The notes below the pieces were generated by a model. That model searched no databases. It saw only the letters and a list, made by a program, of their open reading frames with translations, and was not told where the DNA came from. Both the position numbers and the translations under genes were made by a program. From Osedax frankpressi (lineage: Eukaryota; Annelida; Polychaeta; Sabellida; Siboglinidae), in NCBI GenBank assembly GCA_964035775.1, contig OZ038314.1, positions 20,597,714-20,661,713 on the forward strand: 64,000 bases of DNA, written 5' to 3'. Positions within the stretch are counted from its first letter, which is position 1. Each line of letters begins with the position of its first letter. Positions 12,301-25,335 of this stretch are shown here, in pieces.

Positions 12301-15300
12301 AGTACAATATCTCTAAAACAATGAGGACGAGGTTGACATACCAGTGGCAGGTTCCTCATATGCAAACTCTCCGTAATGTGCGACAATGACATCTGTGCCT
12401 TCTATATACTGGCTTGGTGATTCATTAAAGGTAGTGACGGCAGCGATGGCTTCCTCCTTGCTGGTGTATACCAGGAATGCATAGCTGAAGGGTGGAAGGA
12501 ATTTTAATAATTAGATTTTTTGATCTATTAAAAATTTAATTATATTATTGTAGAATAAAGAGATATTGTAGAATAAAGAGATATTGTAGAATAAAGAGAT
12601 ATTGTAGAATAAAGAGATATTGTAGAATAAAGAGATATTGTAGAATAAGGAGATATTGTAGAATAAGGAAATATTGTAGAATAAGGAGATATTGTAGAAT
12701 AAAGAGATATTGTAGAATAAAGAGATATTGTAGAATAAAGAGATATTGTAGAATAAAGAGATATTGTAGAATAAAGAGATATTGTAGAATAAGGAGATAT
12801 TGTAGAATAAGGAAATATTGTAGAATAAGGAGATATTGTAGAATAAAGAGATATTGTAGAATAAAGAGATATTGTAGAATAAAGAGATATTGTAGAATAA
12901 GGAGATATTGTAGAATAAGGAGATATTGTAGAATAAAGAGATATTGTAGAATAAGGAGATATTGTAGAATAAAGATATATTGTAGAATAAGGAGATATTG
13001 TAGAATAAGGAGATATTGTAGAATAAGGAAATATTGTAGAATAAGGAGATATTGTAGAATAAAGAGATATTGTAGAATAAAGAGATATTGTAGAATAAAG
13101 AGATATTGTAGAATAAGGAGATATTGTAGAATAAGGAGATATTGTAGAATAAAGAGATATTGTAGAATAAGGAGATATTGTAGAATAAAGATATATTGTA
13201 GAATAAGGAGATATTGTAGAATAAGGAGATATTGTAGAATAAGGAGATATTGTAGAATAAAGATATATTGTAGAATAAGGAGATATTGTAGAATAAGGAG
13301 ATATTGTAGAATAAGGAGATATTGTAGAATAAAGATATATTGTAGAATAAGGAGATATTGTAGAATAAGGAGATATTGTAGAATAAGGAGATATTGTAGA
13401 ATAAAGATATATTGTAGAATAAAGAGATATTGTAGAATAAAGAGATATTGTAGAATAAGGAAATATTGTAGAATAAGGAGATATTGTAGAATAAAGAGAT
13501 ATTGTAGAATAAGGAAATATTGTAGAATAAGGAGATATTGTAGAATAAGGAGATATTGTAGAATAAGGAAATATTGTAGAATAAAGAGATATTGTAGAAT
13601 AAAGAGATATTGTAGAATAAGGAGATATTGTAGAATAAAGAGATATTGTAGAATAAAGAGATATTGTAGAATAAAGAGATATTGTAGAATAAAGAGATAT
13701 TGTAGAATAAAGAAATATTGTAGAATAAGGAGATATTGTAGAATAAAGAAATATTGTAGAATAAGGAGATATTGTAGAATAAGGAGATATTGTAGAATAA
13801 AGAGATATTGTAGAATAAAGAGATATTGTAGAATAAGGAGATATTGTAGAATAAGGAGATATTGTAGAATAAAGAGATATTGTAGAATAAGGAGATATTG
13901 TAGAATAAAGAGATATTGTAGAATAAAGAGATATTGTAGAATAAGGAGATATTGTAGAATAAGGAAATATTGTAGAATAAGGAGATATTGTAGAATAAAG
14001 AGTTCTTGTTTAGTAATAGCAGAGTTCTAGAAATTAACTTTCTACGAGAGGAGTCATGCTTGTATCCGAATATGATATGGAATGCACCAGGCAACATCTC
14101 TAGAAGTTTTGACTCTACGGCATCCTCTGGAATGTTTTTAATGAAAACCAGGTTTTGAAGTTCTTCTGTCGTGGGAATTATTCACAAAAGTTATTATCAA
14201 GGATTAAATGATCAACGTTCCCTATAATTAAGTGAATCAATTTTATTGTTAAAATTGTGAATTAGAATATTAATATATTGTTTGTTGATAAAAAACTATT
14301 ATAACTAACCATTTTCAATAGATTCTCCGCTATTAGCAGCATGTAAAATGCCAGTATTAATTTGTGGTTTAGCTGTGGTAAATAGAAAAAACACATTTAT
14401 TAAAATAGAATGGAGGGAATTTAGATAATAATTAGAAAGTCATTTTAAATAATCCAATTTATTTTATTCTCACGTAAATTATTACGTTATTAAAACTTTA
14501 CTTTTGTAATTCCTTTGGAAATGTAAATTATTTTATATTAATATATACACATTAAGAATACCAGCTAAGTAGCAAACACAGTTAGAGTGTTGTAAAGTCT
14601 TTTTGCTGTAAGAGTTTTGAACAATTACACGAGAACAAAAATAAAAAAAAGTATAGAAATATATTTCAATTTAGAATCTAGAATGACATCCGGCCTTATT
14701 ATTAATAACAGTGATTTTGATTATATAAATATGAATATAAATTAATGCTGAATATAAAAAATAACTTTAGCTTCTAACGAAATGAAATTATTAGTTAGTT
14801 GCAAAGTGAGCATTTACAAACCATCCGAAATGGAGTCTGATTTTACAATAGTCTTGGTTTCGTCATCCCCTTTCCATTCGATGAGAGATTGTTCAGCTTC
14901 ATCTCGGCTTTGCACTGTGTGAAACATCAGCTGCAGGGTACTGTCACCATGTGAAGTATTTTGTGAGTGTTAGGGGAGAGTTAGGAATTAGAGAAGAGTT
15001 AGTAGTTGTTAATGTGGAACAGCAGTTATAGTGTAGTTAGAATGTGATGGTGTTGGCCTATTAAGTTTAGATTAAAATATCAATCGCAGGGTAATATATG
15101 GGAGGTAGCCTGAGTAGTGTTTAGTGGAACGTGAGGGTTATAACTAAATGGAAGTTAAGATTAGGGTCATTGTTACTGTCATATTTGGGAGGTATAAGAG
15201 TATAAAAGTATTATCAAGGAAATGGTTTTTTTTCAATTAAAATAGATCATATAGTTCAATTATATTAAATCATGTAATTCACGTAATAATAATAATGCTA

Positions 15301-18300
15301 TTATATATGTAACAATTGTTATTGTTCGCTGGAATTATAGTATTAATGATCCCATAAGCATCAAATAACATGTAATTATCACCAAACAATGTACTTTAAC
15401 AGATATTCATGTATCAATGCAAATGTAATGATTTTTAAGAGCCTAAAATATACACATTTTTTTATAAGGTATCTATTGCTATATAATATAGAATCTATAA
15501 CTAGAAGCCGTAGAGTATGACATCCAAAAGATGCTTACCCAGCGCCCATCTGATTGAGGTTGGTATTCTCTCCTTTCAGGTTGAAGCGGTAACAATTACG
15601 CATGATATCGGAGAAGGGAAGGGAGAGTAATTGGTCTACAGGCACCGGGGATACGGTCAAAGACTTCAGACAACGATCGGCGTTCTGATCTGTGTGGAGT
15701 CACATGAATAATAGTACCAAGTGTAGAATACATCTCAAGGAATATATTGCAAGTTACCAGTTAATTTACACATAAAAGGTATTTAGAATTTATAGAATTA
15801 TTAAATCTCAATGAGAATCGAAAAGTAATATGAATTTCAAATTTCTTAGGAAGCATTAAATGATTTAAATTGCTAAAGATACAAACAGTTGGCTTAAAGA
15901 AATAATTTTAGTGACTTTATTACTTAACCGATTCAAATAAATTGCAAAATCAGAATCATCTAGGCAACATTAATTAAAAGATAGACATTTTTTGTATATA
16001 ATTTACAAATAAAAAATGTAATTTCATGTATACATCATCATCAAACATCAATACAATTTAACAACCATTGAAAATTTCAGTAGAAGATCAGATAAAGAGA
16101 AAACTTGTAATACATTTTAAAATGATATTTAGATTATTGAGTATTATTGAATAAAAAAATGTTCTATTTGAGTTTTTGTTATTTCATAGATTAGATATTT
16201 CTGATTAAATTTACAATTGATTGGATATTAAGAAGTTGCTATTGAAAAAGCAGATACTAGCTATAATGAGTAACAATTATCTATTTAATTTATATATGTG
16301 TAAGTATATACATATACATTCAATTACAATAAACTTAATTAAATTCATTCTTTGATGCTCATTTTCTCAAAATTATGATTTTCTCACATCTTATAAATGT
16401 ATTTAATATTTCAAAAAGAAAATTCAATATTGGAAGTCATTATTATTTTTGTATATACTGATAACAGCATTTTAAAATATCAATGAATATAAATTTAATT
16501 ACTTGTAAAACTAATAATTACAATAATTAAATTTCTAGCACATTCTTGTATAATATCTTTTTATGTGTCTATATATAAATAACGTAAACACTAACCACTG
16601 TGGTCTTACCTTACATTATATGATAATTAAAAATTGTGAATATCGTAAATTTCATTGTTCTTAACAAAATTTTTAAAATATTGTTATCAGAATGTTTATT
16701 ATTGAATATTGCAAGAAAACACAAAGTACAGCAATGAAACACAAATGCTATATAGACTAAACAAACCTCTTCGAAACTGCACGAGACTAATCATGTTGTT
16801 ACGGGCAAGTCTATGTCTCTTCTCCTCCGGAGTAGCTGTGTGGTGATTTGGGGTGAAAATGGGAGCATAAGTTGAGGTGGGTTTAACAATATTAATATTT
16901 GATATTTCAGTAGAATTAAATCTCTCATATAGAGACAATTTGTTGTATATGTTCTATTATAAGGATTATTATTAATGTTATAAAGACAGACGTGCACTAC
17001 AAGATTCAAGCGACGAGTGTCTTAAGATGAAAAAACTGCCTCATTACTAACCGTCATCGGCTAATGGTACATAAATAGTAGATCCGGGTTCGGGTGCCTC
17101 AAGAGATAAGTCTTGCGCAATCGCTTTAGTGGAATCTTCTGGAATGCATACACCGGTTCCAGAATTATCAGCCTCTGTAGCTTCGTCATCTGCATATTAT
17201 ATATATATTTAATGATCAATGATGAATTCAGAACTAGAAGATAATTTTTAATTTTAAAATAATTTTTTAAAATAAAATATATAGATTTCACTTATATATA
17301 GATTTTAGAGACATAAATACTACTACTATATGTACTTTAAACATAAATGACATATAGATTGTAAATAACTAATGTATTCATAAATTTGAAATGCTCAATA
17401 GCTGACAATCTAACCAGTGTCAGCATGAATACCGAGCAAGTCTTCATCGAAAACCTCCGAGTTATCAATGGGTATTTCTAATGGATCCTCTGATGACTCA
17501 ATTACAGCAGCTTCTGAAATAAAGAAACAACAAAATAGGCTCTTTAGTAGCAATCATTTATAAATGAGATATATTAAATTTAGTCATTGATTATATTTGA
17601 ATTTTAAGTTAGTCATTGTATAAAAGGGATTGCGATATGGTAAATCCTTTAAGTGTTTGCTGACAAAGTCTATCTATTACTTCCATACTCATATTTTATA
17701 AATAGATATTAGGGTACATTCACAGTCCCAATACCTCCCATGTGAAATAGATACCACACAATGCAATTATTCATATACATTCTATTATTAATTATTTCTC
17801 CCATATCATGAAGGATGAGGAATTTACAGCTCAAGAACTCAAAATATTCGTAGATGAAATAATATTTTTTATGTGAATAATAAAATTCATATATATTATA
17901 TTATCTATAGATAGCATAATATTATATTGTATATAAATATATATATGCTTTATTGAAAATATTTATATTTATTATAATACAAGTATATAAACATTATATA
18001 GAACATTCTATTTTTTAAAAGAATTTTTTTTTATATTAGACAAAAAAAGTAGACAATTTTGATATATCTATGGATAGATTATAAAAAAATAAACAATAAT
18101 AATAGATATGATTACTGTTAACTTTCAAATCATATATTATTTCTACATAGAAATATTTTATAATCAAATATATTACATTTCACCATTTATAACAATTTAT
18201 CAACACTCCACTGAAGATTATAAAATTTATTATCACAAATAGATATTACATATGAATTTATATTACATATGTAATATAAATTCTTGTAATTATTTTTAAA

Positions 18301-19487
18301 AATCATGTAATAATAAATTTGATATTGTATTCAAAAGTAAAATAATAAATATTTATGTATTGATCTTAAAGAATATCTCATAATATTTATCTTATATGTA
18401 AATGTAACCATCGATATAATATCATCGACACATTCAATATATGATATAGTTGGGTTACAATCGATTGCACAATCTATATGCAATCTATATGCTGGTACTA
18501 GAATTTATAAATGAGGTATTAGTTAATAAATAATGAGTGAATCACCGAGATAGTGTATTTGTGCAACTATGTCTATGACTTTAAATCCATTTGAAGTAGT
18601 GACATCCAGTTGAATTATCGATAATATACTAAATAAAATTAATAAAATGTAATTTAATGTGGAGATGATTTCATTACATTTTAAAATAAATGATGCATCA
18701 TATTAATATTTCTGTCGAACATTGATATATCTTAATACTTATATTATACATGTTACTCGTATCGAACAAACAGATGGATTAAAATGGATTGTTGAGAATT
18801 CAATTTATAAAATATTATCTAAATAAGATATGATAGCCGATAAGATATATACCTCAATATATAAATTATTTCCACGGCTATCATATCTTATAAAAAATAA
18901 TAAATTACCAAATTAATATTTCTAAACATAATTATAAGAATCTAATATATATTATTATAACAATGAAAACATTACATAAACAATGAATTTATAAAAATAT
19001 TAATGTTGTATAATAAATATAATAATTAAGGTATAAACTGCGTTACTGTGAATTAAACGTTGAAAGCTACTATTTGATAATTAATTTTTATAATACAGCA
19101 ATAATTGTAAAAATTATTGTTGATATTTATATAAATTGTATTATACATATATAATTATATAATACTTTTTTCGATGTAAGTAAAAATTATCTGTATTTAT
19201 AAATTATGTTATTAAATAAATAAATATAATATAATTATATAAAAACCATCGACATCATTTGTAGTATCGTGGTTATTTTTTATTTCTACATCTTCAGGAG
19301 GTATATTATTTTCACGATCGTCCGTTAACTCATCTTTGTTTATCTCATTTGCATCGATATTTGCATCGATATCATCACCAGATTCGTTAGAAATAAGCTC
19401 ATCGATCTATTAAACAAATTATAATAATTAGGTGTTTAATAATAATATTTAAATACATAATACTACCTGATTTGATGGAGATTCCAT
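9321..19487 (-). CDS. RRM and RGG-box RNA-binding protein, 545 aa
   Basis: Fourteen phase-consistent exons: 19467-19487, 19247-19406, 17415-17513, 17052-17189, 16767-16835, 15539-15689, 14822-14940, 14310-14372, 14039-14165, 12342-12484, 11407-11528, 9843-10027, 9501-9669, 9321-9392. They sum to 1638 nt from ATG (19487) to TAG (9321). Residues 1-140 are acidic and probably disordered (MESPSNQIDELISNESGDD). Residues about 165-240 look like a degenerate RRM (SLTVSPVP ... TLQLMFHTV). Residues about 277-352 are a clearer RRM with RNP2-like LVFIKNIP and RNP1-like NYAFLVYTSKEEA. Residues about 420-545 are rich in RGG, Asn, Gln and Tyr (RRGGRGQGDFRGNYRN). The layout is that of hnRNP- or nucleolin-type RNA-binding proteins acting on RNA in nucleus or granules. 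The exact orthologue is not recognised. The intron between exons 9 and 10 splits RNP2 from RNP1 and is almost entirely an 18-bp repeat. An AATAAA lies at 9236-9241. Confidence 0.9.
10753..10812. repeat. short tandem repeat, about 22-bp unit
   Basis: Nearly three copies of a unit containing TTTAGTTAGTAGGTTAGAAT lie in the intron between exons 11 and 12 of the RNA-binding gene. Confidence 0.75.
10905..11020. repeat. degenerate tandem repeat (TATAGTATTGGAG)
   Basis: Interspersed copies of TAGTATTGGAGTATA and TATACTATATAG form a short imperfect array in the same intron. Confidence 0.7.
11540..11690. repeat. degenerate tandem repeat, about 28-30 bp unit
   Basis: Purine-rich units containing GGTTAAGAGTTGAGGGAAGG recur with drift in the intron between exons 10 and 11 of the RNA-binding gene, close to the exon 11 acceptor. 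Confidence 0.55.
12549..14003 (-). repeat. 18-bp intronic minisatellite, about 80 copies
   Basis: Tandem array of ATTGTAGAATAAAGAGAT (plus strand) with a few sanctioned variants (AAGGAGAT, AAGGAAAT, AAAGATAT, AAAGAAAT). It fills nearly all of the 1554-bp intron 12485-14038 of the RNA-binding gene. Read in the sense direction in the frame of exon 9, each unit encodes ISLFYN with no stop across the array. It is not a separate gene. Variant units recur in blocks, suggesting multi-unit duplications. Confidence 0.95.
18254..18283. repeat. perfect 30-bp palindrome
   Basis: The sequence from GAATTTATATTAC to its exact reverse complement is centred on CATATG. It lies in the second intron of the RNA-binding gene, with no loop. 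Confidence 0.85.
18823..18891. repeat. inverted repeat, 17-bp perfect arms
   Basis: ATAAGATATGATAGCCG (18823-18839) and its exact reverse complement (18875-18891) are separated by 35 bp, and could form a hairpin in the second intron of the RNA-binding gene. The GC content of the arm ends makes it stand out from chance AT palindromes. Confidence 0.8.
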
Positions 19488-20862
19488 TGCGATTAAAATT
19501 ATGTTATCAAATAACAATATTTATAAGATAAAAATGCTTTAATGAATGACATGCGCAGAATTTACAAGGTCTTTGGTAATAATTATATGATCATAAACAT
19601 AATTATAGATTTAAAATTCCCAAAACATTTATATTATATTACTTAATTTATATTAATATTAATGTTCTATAAAAATTGTATTCAAGCACTTTTTAAAATA
19701 GTTATATATATACGTATATATATGTATATATATATGTATGATACTTGTTAGTATCATATATTCTAAGTAATACAAATTAGATAACAAATATTATTATGTC
19801 CTATTATAATCCACTTATACATTAAAAACTGAATATATAAATGTTGAAGATATATTAATTAAGTAATCACTATTCTATATAAATATAAATCTGTATCGAT
19901 ACTAGAATGATCTAGATAATATTATTCCAATTTTTGAATATTTAATATTTTAAAAAAAAAATTACTTTTATGAATCGTATTCATTTCTAACTTACTATTT
20001 TAGGACAGCATAACTGACATGGTCATATAAATTGCTGATCAAATATCTTATCCACAATAATGCACCTCTTAAATGATTTTATAATAACCAAATACAGATT
20101 AGATTTGTACTTCATTATTTTAATAATATAATTGTTGCATATACTTAATTATATAATATATATATTTATTATTAAATTGTTCTTATATGCTGATTGCGCT
20201 TCTATTATTATCTAATATTATGATTTAATTATTATTCAAGTTTATAATTTACTTTATTCTAATAAAGTATCCCTTATAAAAATAAAATCATTTTGGTCTT
20301 CTTGAATATGTAGTTAATACAGTTTTTTTGGCATGGAGGTTTTTTTATTATCATACTTTTTGGATGACATAAAATTAATATTGTAGTGTCGATGTTGACA
20401 TTTTTTATATATTTTATATGTGTAATTTATTGTAATTATGCCTAAGTATTGTAGAAGTGTTTGTTCTAATTAATTTTACTTTATCTTATGATAATAATTA
20501 TAAAATATAAATATACCCACTTTTTATGATTAATATACTATATATTGTAATAATTATTCTATACTATATATTGTAGTAAATAATTTATTTGATTACATTT
20601 TAATATTATTAATTTTATTAATATATTCTGTGTCAATTAATTGACAATTAATGATAATTATCATCTATTCTCTAGTATTCTCTAGTATTTTCATATTTCA
20701 TTTTTATGTGTGAAATATTTTATTAATTAAATGAATTCCATTTTAACGTGTAAAAAAGATTAATATTTTAATTAGTTTATTAAATATTTAATTAGTATCA
20801 GTTAATTTTGTTTTGTTGTTTATTAGTCTTACATTGTTTATTTATTAATATATAGGTATACC

Positions 20863-20917
<55 letters not shown>

Positions 20918-21975
20918 CTTTATTCATGCAACACCTGTTACAATATTCATACGATTATGATTTATGATAAACAATAAACAAATAACAATTAATAATTAAC
21001 GAAATAATTATGCCAACCCAGTTAGAAGTAGTCTGACACTGGTAAGTATTCACTTCACCGGTTAGTATTTCATTTGCAGGATTAACCTATATACGGTATG
21101 GACAAGTGGAACCAATAAGAATAGAAACAAATGGTGTACCATTGCGGCGAATATATTATTATCCGTACCAGATTGATATGTATCAAGTAAATATCTTGTA
21201 ACGATGTACTGTGTCATTTGATGTGTAATCCTAATTTTATATATACAAATATTTAGAATTACAATTGGTTACTAAATGTAAAATATAACATTTTTAAATA
21301 TCATATTATAATTGTATCGTTCTGTTCTCTTGAATTTGTAAATATAGATACCCGGCAAACGGTGTGGTGTAATGGTTTTATAAAATATTAAAATTTGTGG
21401 AAATCACAGAGATTTTCTAATCAAACTATTGAATTCTCTACATCGATTTTCAGAAGAAATTTAAACAATTTATCGTAATAAAGTTTAATATTAATTAAAC
21501 ATAATATAACTCTTCTATATTTAAAATTATATATACATAACATATGTATTGACTATAATAAATGCTTTTAAGAATATTACTCCGATGACAATCGTATAAT
21601 AGGTATTATAAATATATTTTAATTTTATTACCAGTTGATTATTATTTTTACAGTATTTTACAATCTTCACTAATGATCATGATATTATATAATATGGAAT
21701 TTCATTTTTAACTCCACGATATGATGTACACTTCCGGTATATATTTAGCCTGATCGCCTGAATTAATTCACCGGCTTTTGTTAAAACTAGAAGAACTCAG
21801 CTAAGAGCTCTCTCAAGATATGTATAAAAATATGTATAAAGATATGTATAAGATAAGTATAAAGATATGTAATTATATTTGTTTATAGTTTCACTTAGTG
21901 AAGTTGGTGCATCAACTTTACTGGCATATACCTCATTGATTATTTAAACTAAAATATAATATAAATACAAATACG

Positions 21976-22021
<46 letters not shown>

Positions 22022-22623
22022 GAATATATAATAATAACTAATGTACTATAAATATGTTCTGTTTTGGGAATTTATTTTAAATAATTTTCTTTTTCTTTTC
22101 TTACCTTCAAATAATACACAACATTAGTACACCAAATATTTTAGTTACGCATTTTATATACAATAGTTAATAATATATATGTACATCGTTTTTTGAATAA
22201 ATAAGTTTATTACTTATTTATTTTTGTAATATTTAAGTTTATACAGTACATTATAAATAAATATATATATTTTATATATTAAATATATATATATTTTTTA
22301 AACTATTATAATTCACAGCATTTTAAATAGTAGGATATATTAATTATTTATATTATACATATAAGTGGATATAACAGATAAGTAATGTTGCCTGGTATGA
22401 TGATTATTATTAAATAAAGAAATATTTATTTCCAAATTATATAATATAATATTTTAATAACATATGACAAGCTTCAAGTTGCTAACTGATATAGTGATTA
22501 GTTATCTATATAATATCTAATAACTTATATATCACTTAATATATATTTTCATTAATAATATTTATTTATTCTGGGTAATCGGTATATTTTAGGATTAGGG
22601 AATATCAGAATATACATATACGA

Positions 22624-22625
<2 letters not shown>

Positions 22626-22695
<70 letters not shown>
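22626..22695. repeat. CA microsatellite
   Basis: Uninterrupted AC/CA dinucleotide run of about 70 bp; a second broken CA tract lies at 23153-23217. Confidence 0.97.
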
Positions 22696-22696
<1 letters not shown>

Positions 22697-23477
22697 AATA
22701 CATACATATACACATACTTACCTACTAAACCTTTCCTAGCCACTCAAAAATGATTTATACTACTTTACTAACATTAATCAATACATCTCACCATAGATAG
22801 TTACACTCAACTATTATGATCTCGCTACTATTCCTTTATACATCATATATCATATATACTATTCGCTCATTCATTTTCAGCATACTAATTTATTGATATA
22901 TAAATTACATCTACTTATATTACTGGCTGACAACGACTAGTTACTATCATTTAATTTAATTGTTACTAACGCACTCCTATTTCTGTAAATTACTTTACTA
23001 ACTTACTCTTACTTATAATAGTAGTGTCCTTGCATTACTCCTTGCTTATTATTATTATTATTATTATTAGTATTGTTATTATTATTAATATTATCACGTC
23101 TGATTGGGCAACAGCATAGAAACTTATTTTTAAATAAATAAATTATAAATTACACACACACACACACTCATACACACACAAACACACACATACACACACA
23201 TACACACACACAAACAAATACACATTATCATAGACATATACATATACAATAACGTATATATATATAATATATATTACTATTAACCATAATATTTTGCATA
23301 CTAGATTTTATATAATAGTGCAGTCCCATTCAAAATAATATCATTAATAGTGGTGTTATTGTTCTCGTTTCTAGGTATTATTACTGTATCATATGATTAA
23401 CATATGGTAAAATTAATGATTTAGGAATAATACAAGTCAATAAAATTGAATTAATAAGTTATACATACTGAATATAG

Positions 23478-23527
<50 letters not shown>

Positions 23528-23680
23528 CATTAAAAAACAATCAATAACTTTATAATATTTAATAATGTATGAGGTTACTATATCGAAGATATACATGTTA
23601 TTGCCGTATATCATGAGAATGTAACTTCATATTATTTTGGAAATTTTTTAATAAATTCATAAAGGACAACTATACCATAG

Positions 23681-23820
23681 AAATATCATTTATTAATTAG
23701 AAATATCATTTATTAGTTAGAAATGTCTTGTATTATTTAGAAATATCATGCATTAGTTAGAGATGTCATGTATTACTTTGAAATGTCATGTATTAGTTAG
23801 AAATATCATGTATTAGTGCA
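23681..23820. repeat. 20-bp tandem repeat, seven copies
   Basis: Seven consecutive 20-bp units of the type AAATATCATTTATTAGTTAG, with drift at a few positions, lie about 260 bp downstream of the stop codon of the first SSLVKWY-family gene. Confidence 0.88.
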
Positions 23821-23945
23821 CACTGTATAGACTATGATGTAATGGCTGTGAATGGATTTGACTATGAGCTCTATATTATGTATTACAATTTTTTAAAGTT
23901 TAAATTAATTGATACTTTGACGGTACTATTTCAATAATACTCTTC

Positions 23946-23948
<3 letters not shown>

Positions 23949-24018
<70 letters not shown>
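23949..24018. repeat. AT microsatellite
   Basis: An AT run of about 70 bp with one C interruption, just 3' of the first SSLVKWY-family gene. Confidence 0.95.
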
Positions 24019-24021
<3 letters not shown>

Positions 24022-24081
24022 TTTATTTATCTACATGGAATAATACTATTTATAAGCATGTAAGCTAACTAGTTTAAATAT

Positions 24082-25335
24082 TTAATATATATTATACACA
24101 CTTTTTGCGGATTTTGTTTTCATGTAAGTATATACACATATGCAAAAGATCAGTAACATTGTAATAAAGAGAGTAATTTTAGATAGTAAACTATATTTCT
24201 TATTTTCATTATTTGTAGAGCAAACTTGTAATGGTTCGCCTTTCTTCCCACTTCCTACGTAAATGACCATGTCCTTTTCAAGATTTTCACTTGCATTGCT
24301 TTCCTTTTGATGTGATTCGATTTTAGTATTTTGTATATTTCGACATTCATCAATTTTGATAGCTACACTGTCAATATGTTTACATTCTTCGGATTTATTC
24401 TCGATTGTTTTCGAATCAATTGACTTTAACTTACCAACACGTTCTAATTGTGGTACATTTTCTGTTATACTACCTTTGTTATCATTAGAAACTTTTTCCG
24501 CAATTTTTAAATGCTTATTGAAAATATTTTTATTAATTTCTGATATAACATTAGTAATTGCAATATTTCTGACACTACTTTTAATCATATTTTGAATTTC
24601 TAATTCTCCACTCTCATTAGCTATGCCATCTTCCAATATAGTATCGAAACATTTCTTAATAGATTCTATATTATTATCTATATGTGTAACATTAATCATA
24701 TTTAATAATTTCATATTATTTTCATTAGTTTGCTGTGAAAGTTTATTAATTAAAAGTTCTGCTGAATTCATTTTAATAAGGGTATTTTCTATTTTTGAAT
24801 CATCTGTGAATTTAGCGATATCGATATTTTTTTTTGAATTTATTGTATCGTTAACATTTACATTTGATATGTTAATGTCTGATAAGTTATATGAAGGTTT
24901 ATCTTTTACATTTGATATGTTAATATCTGATAAGTTATATGAAGGTTTATCTTTTACATTTGATATGTTAATGTCTGATAAGTTATATGAAGGTTTATCT
25001 TTTAAATTTGATATTTGTAATTTTTTAAGGCCTATATCACTATCTACACTGGAAAGGTCATTCATGGATATTTTCTTTAGATCGGTAGATTGGGGGTTAA
25101 TGTTAGGATTAGTTGATTGTGTTTTATTCGTGTAATGAGATATAAAAGACGTATTTCCCTCATCTTCGGAGATATTTTCTGAGTTACTTTTAGTTTGATT
25201 GTACCATTTTACCAACGAAGATGCCGAATCACGCATTTTTAGCACAGAAGAAATATCCAAAGAACTAATGGATGAGCTTATTTTAATTTCATTTGCTGAA
25301 CTATTTGAAGAATTTACATACTTTTTATTATTCAT
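24082..25335 (-). CDS. SSLVKWY-family low-complexity tail-anchored protein, member 1 (417 aa)
   Basis: An intact single-exon frame of 417 codons. The N-terminus is Ser/Asn-rich with SSANEIKISSSISSLDISS and then the motif SASSLVKWYNQTKS (about residues 38-51), shared with the gene at 31313-32635. Residues about 113-160 are three tandem 16-residue units (KPSYNLSDINISNVKD). The rest is Lys/Glu/Asn-rich and probably disordered or coiled coil. Near the C-terminus is one hydrophobic segment (ITLFITMLLIFCICVYTY), followed by a short basic tail, the layout of a tail-anchored protein with its bulk in the cytosol. Base composition matches its neighbours except for being open over 1254 nt, which is far from chance here. 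No known family is recognised. Confidence 0.82.
   Translation of the reverse strand: MNNKKYVNSSNSSANEIKISSSISSLDISSVLKMRDSASSLVKWYNQTKSNSENISEDEGNTSFISHYTNKTQSTNPNINPQSTDLKKISMNDLSSVDSDIGLKKLQISNLKDKPSYNLSDINISNVKDKPSYNLSDINISNVKDKPSYNLSDINISNVNVNDTINSKKNIDIAKFTDDSKIENTLIKMNSAELLINKLSQQTNENNMKLLNMINVTHIDNNIESIKKCFDTILEDGIANESGELEIQNMIKSSVRNIAITNVISEINKNIFNKHLKIAEKVSNDNKGSITENVPQLERVGKLKSIDSKTIENKSEECKHIDSVAIKIDECRNIQNTKIESHQKESNASENLEKDMVIYVGSGKKGEPLQVCSTNNENKKYSLLSKITLFITMLLIFCICVYTYMKTKSAKSVYNIY
24860..25003 (-). repeat. 48-bp coding repeat, three copies
   Basis: Three 48-bp units (24860-24907, 24908-24955, 24956-25003). The outer two are identical and the middle one differs at one base. 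They encode the 16-residue repeats of the 417-residue protein, and the near-identity implies a recent expansion or ongoing gene conversion. Confidence 0.93.

Larger units (their letters stand above)
19488..24081. other. gene-poor AT-rich stretch with simple repeats
   Basis: This spans upstream of the RNA-binding gene (promoter expected just right of 19487) to the end of the next gene. I see simple repeats: AT runs at 20865-20914, 21980-22016, 23485-23526 and 23949-24018, a CA run at 22626-22695 and a TTA run at 23048-23072. There is also a 20-bp tandem repeat at 23681-23820. No supportable exon was found. Confidence 0.5.

Noticed and set aside
12511-14097. 528-codon open frame of SLFYNI repeats
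   Set aside because: It is exon 9 of the RNA-binding gene running into a minisatellite intron; good splice sites and phase on both sides favour removal.
16699-17291. Several 70-80 codon frames on the minus strand
   Set aside because: Out-of-frame or intron read-through versions of exons 4 and 5 of the RNA-binding gene.
24623-25135. 170-codon plus-strand frame opposite the 417-residue gene
   Set aside because: A shadow of the minus-strand gene; its repeats are the reverse of the 48-bp coding repeat.
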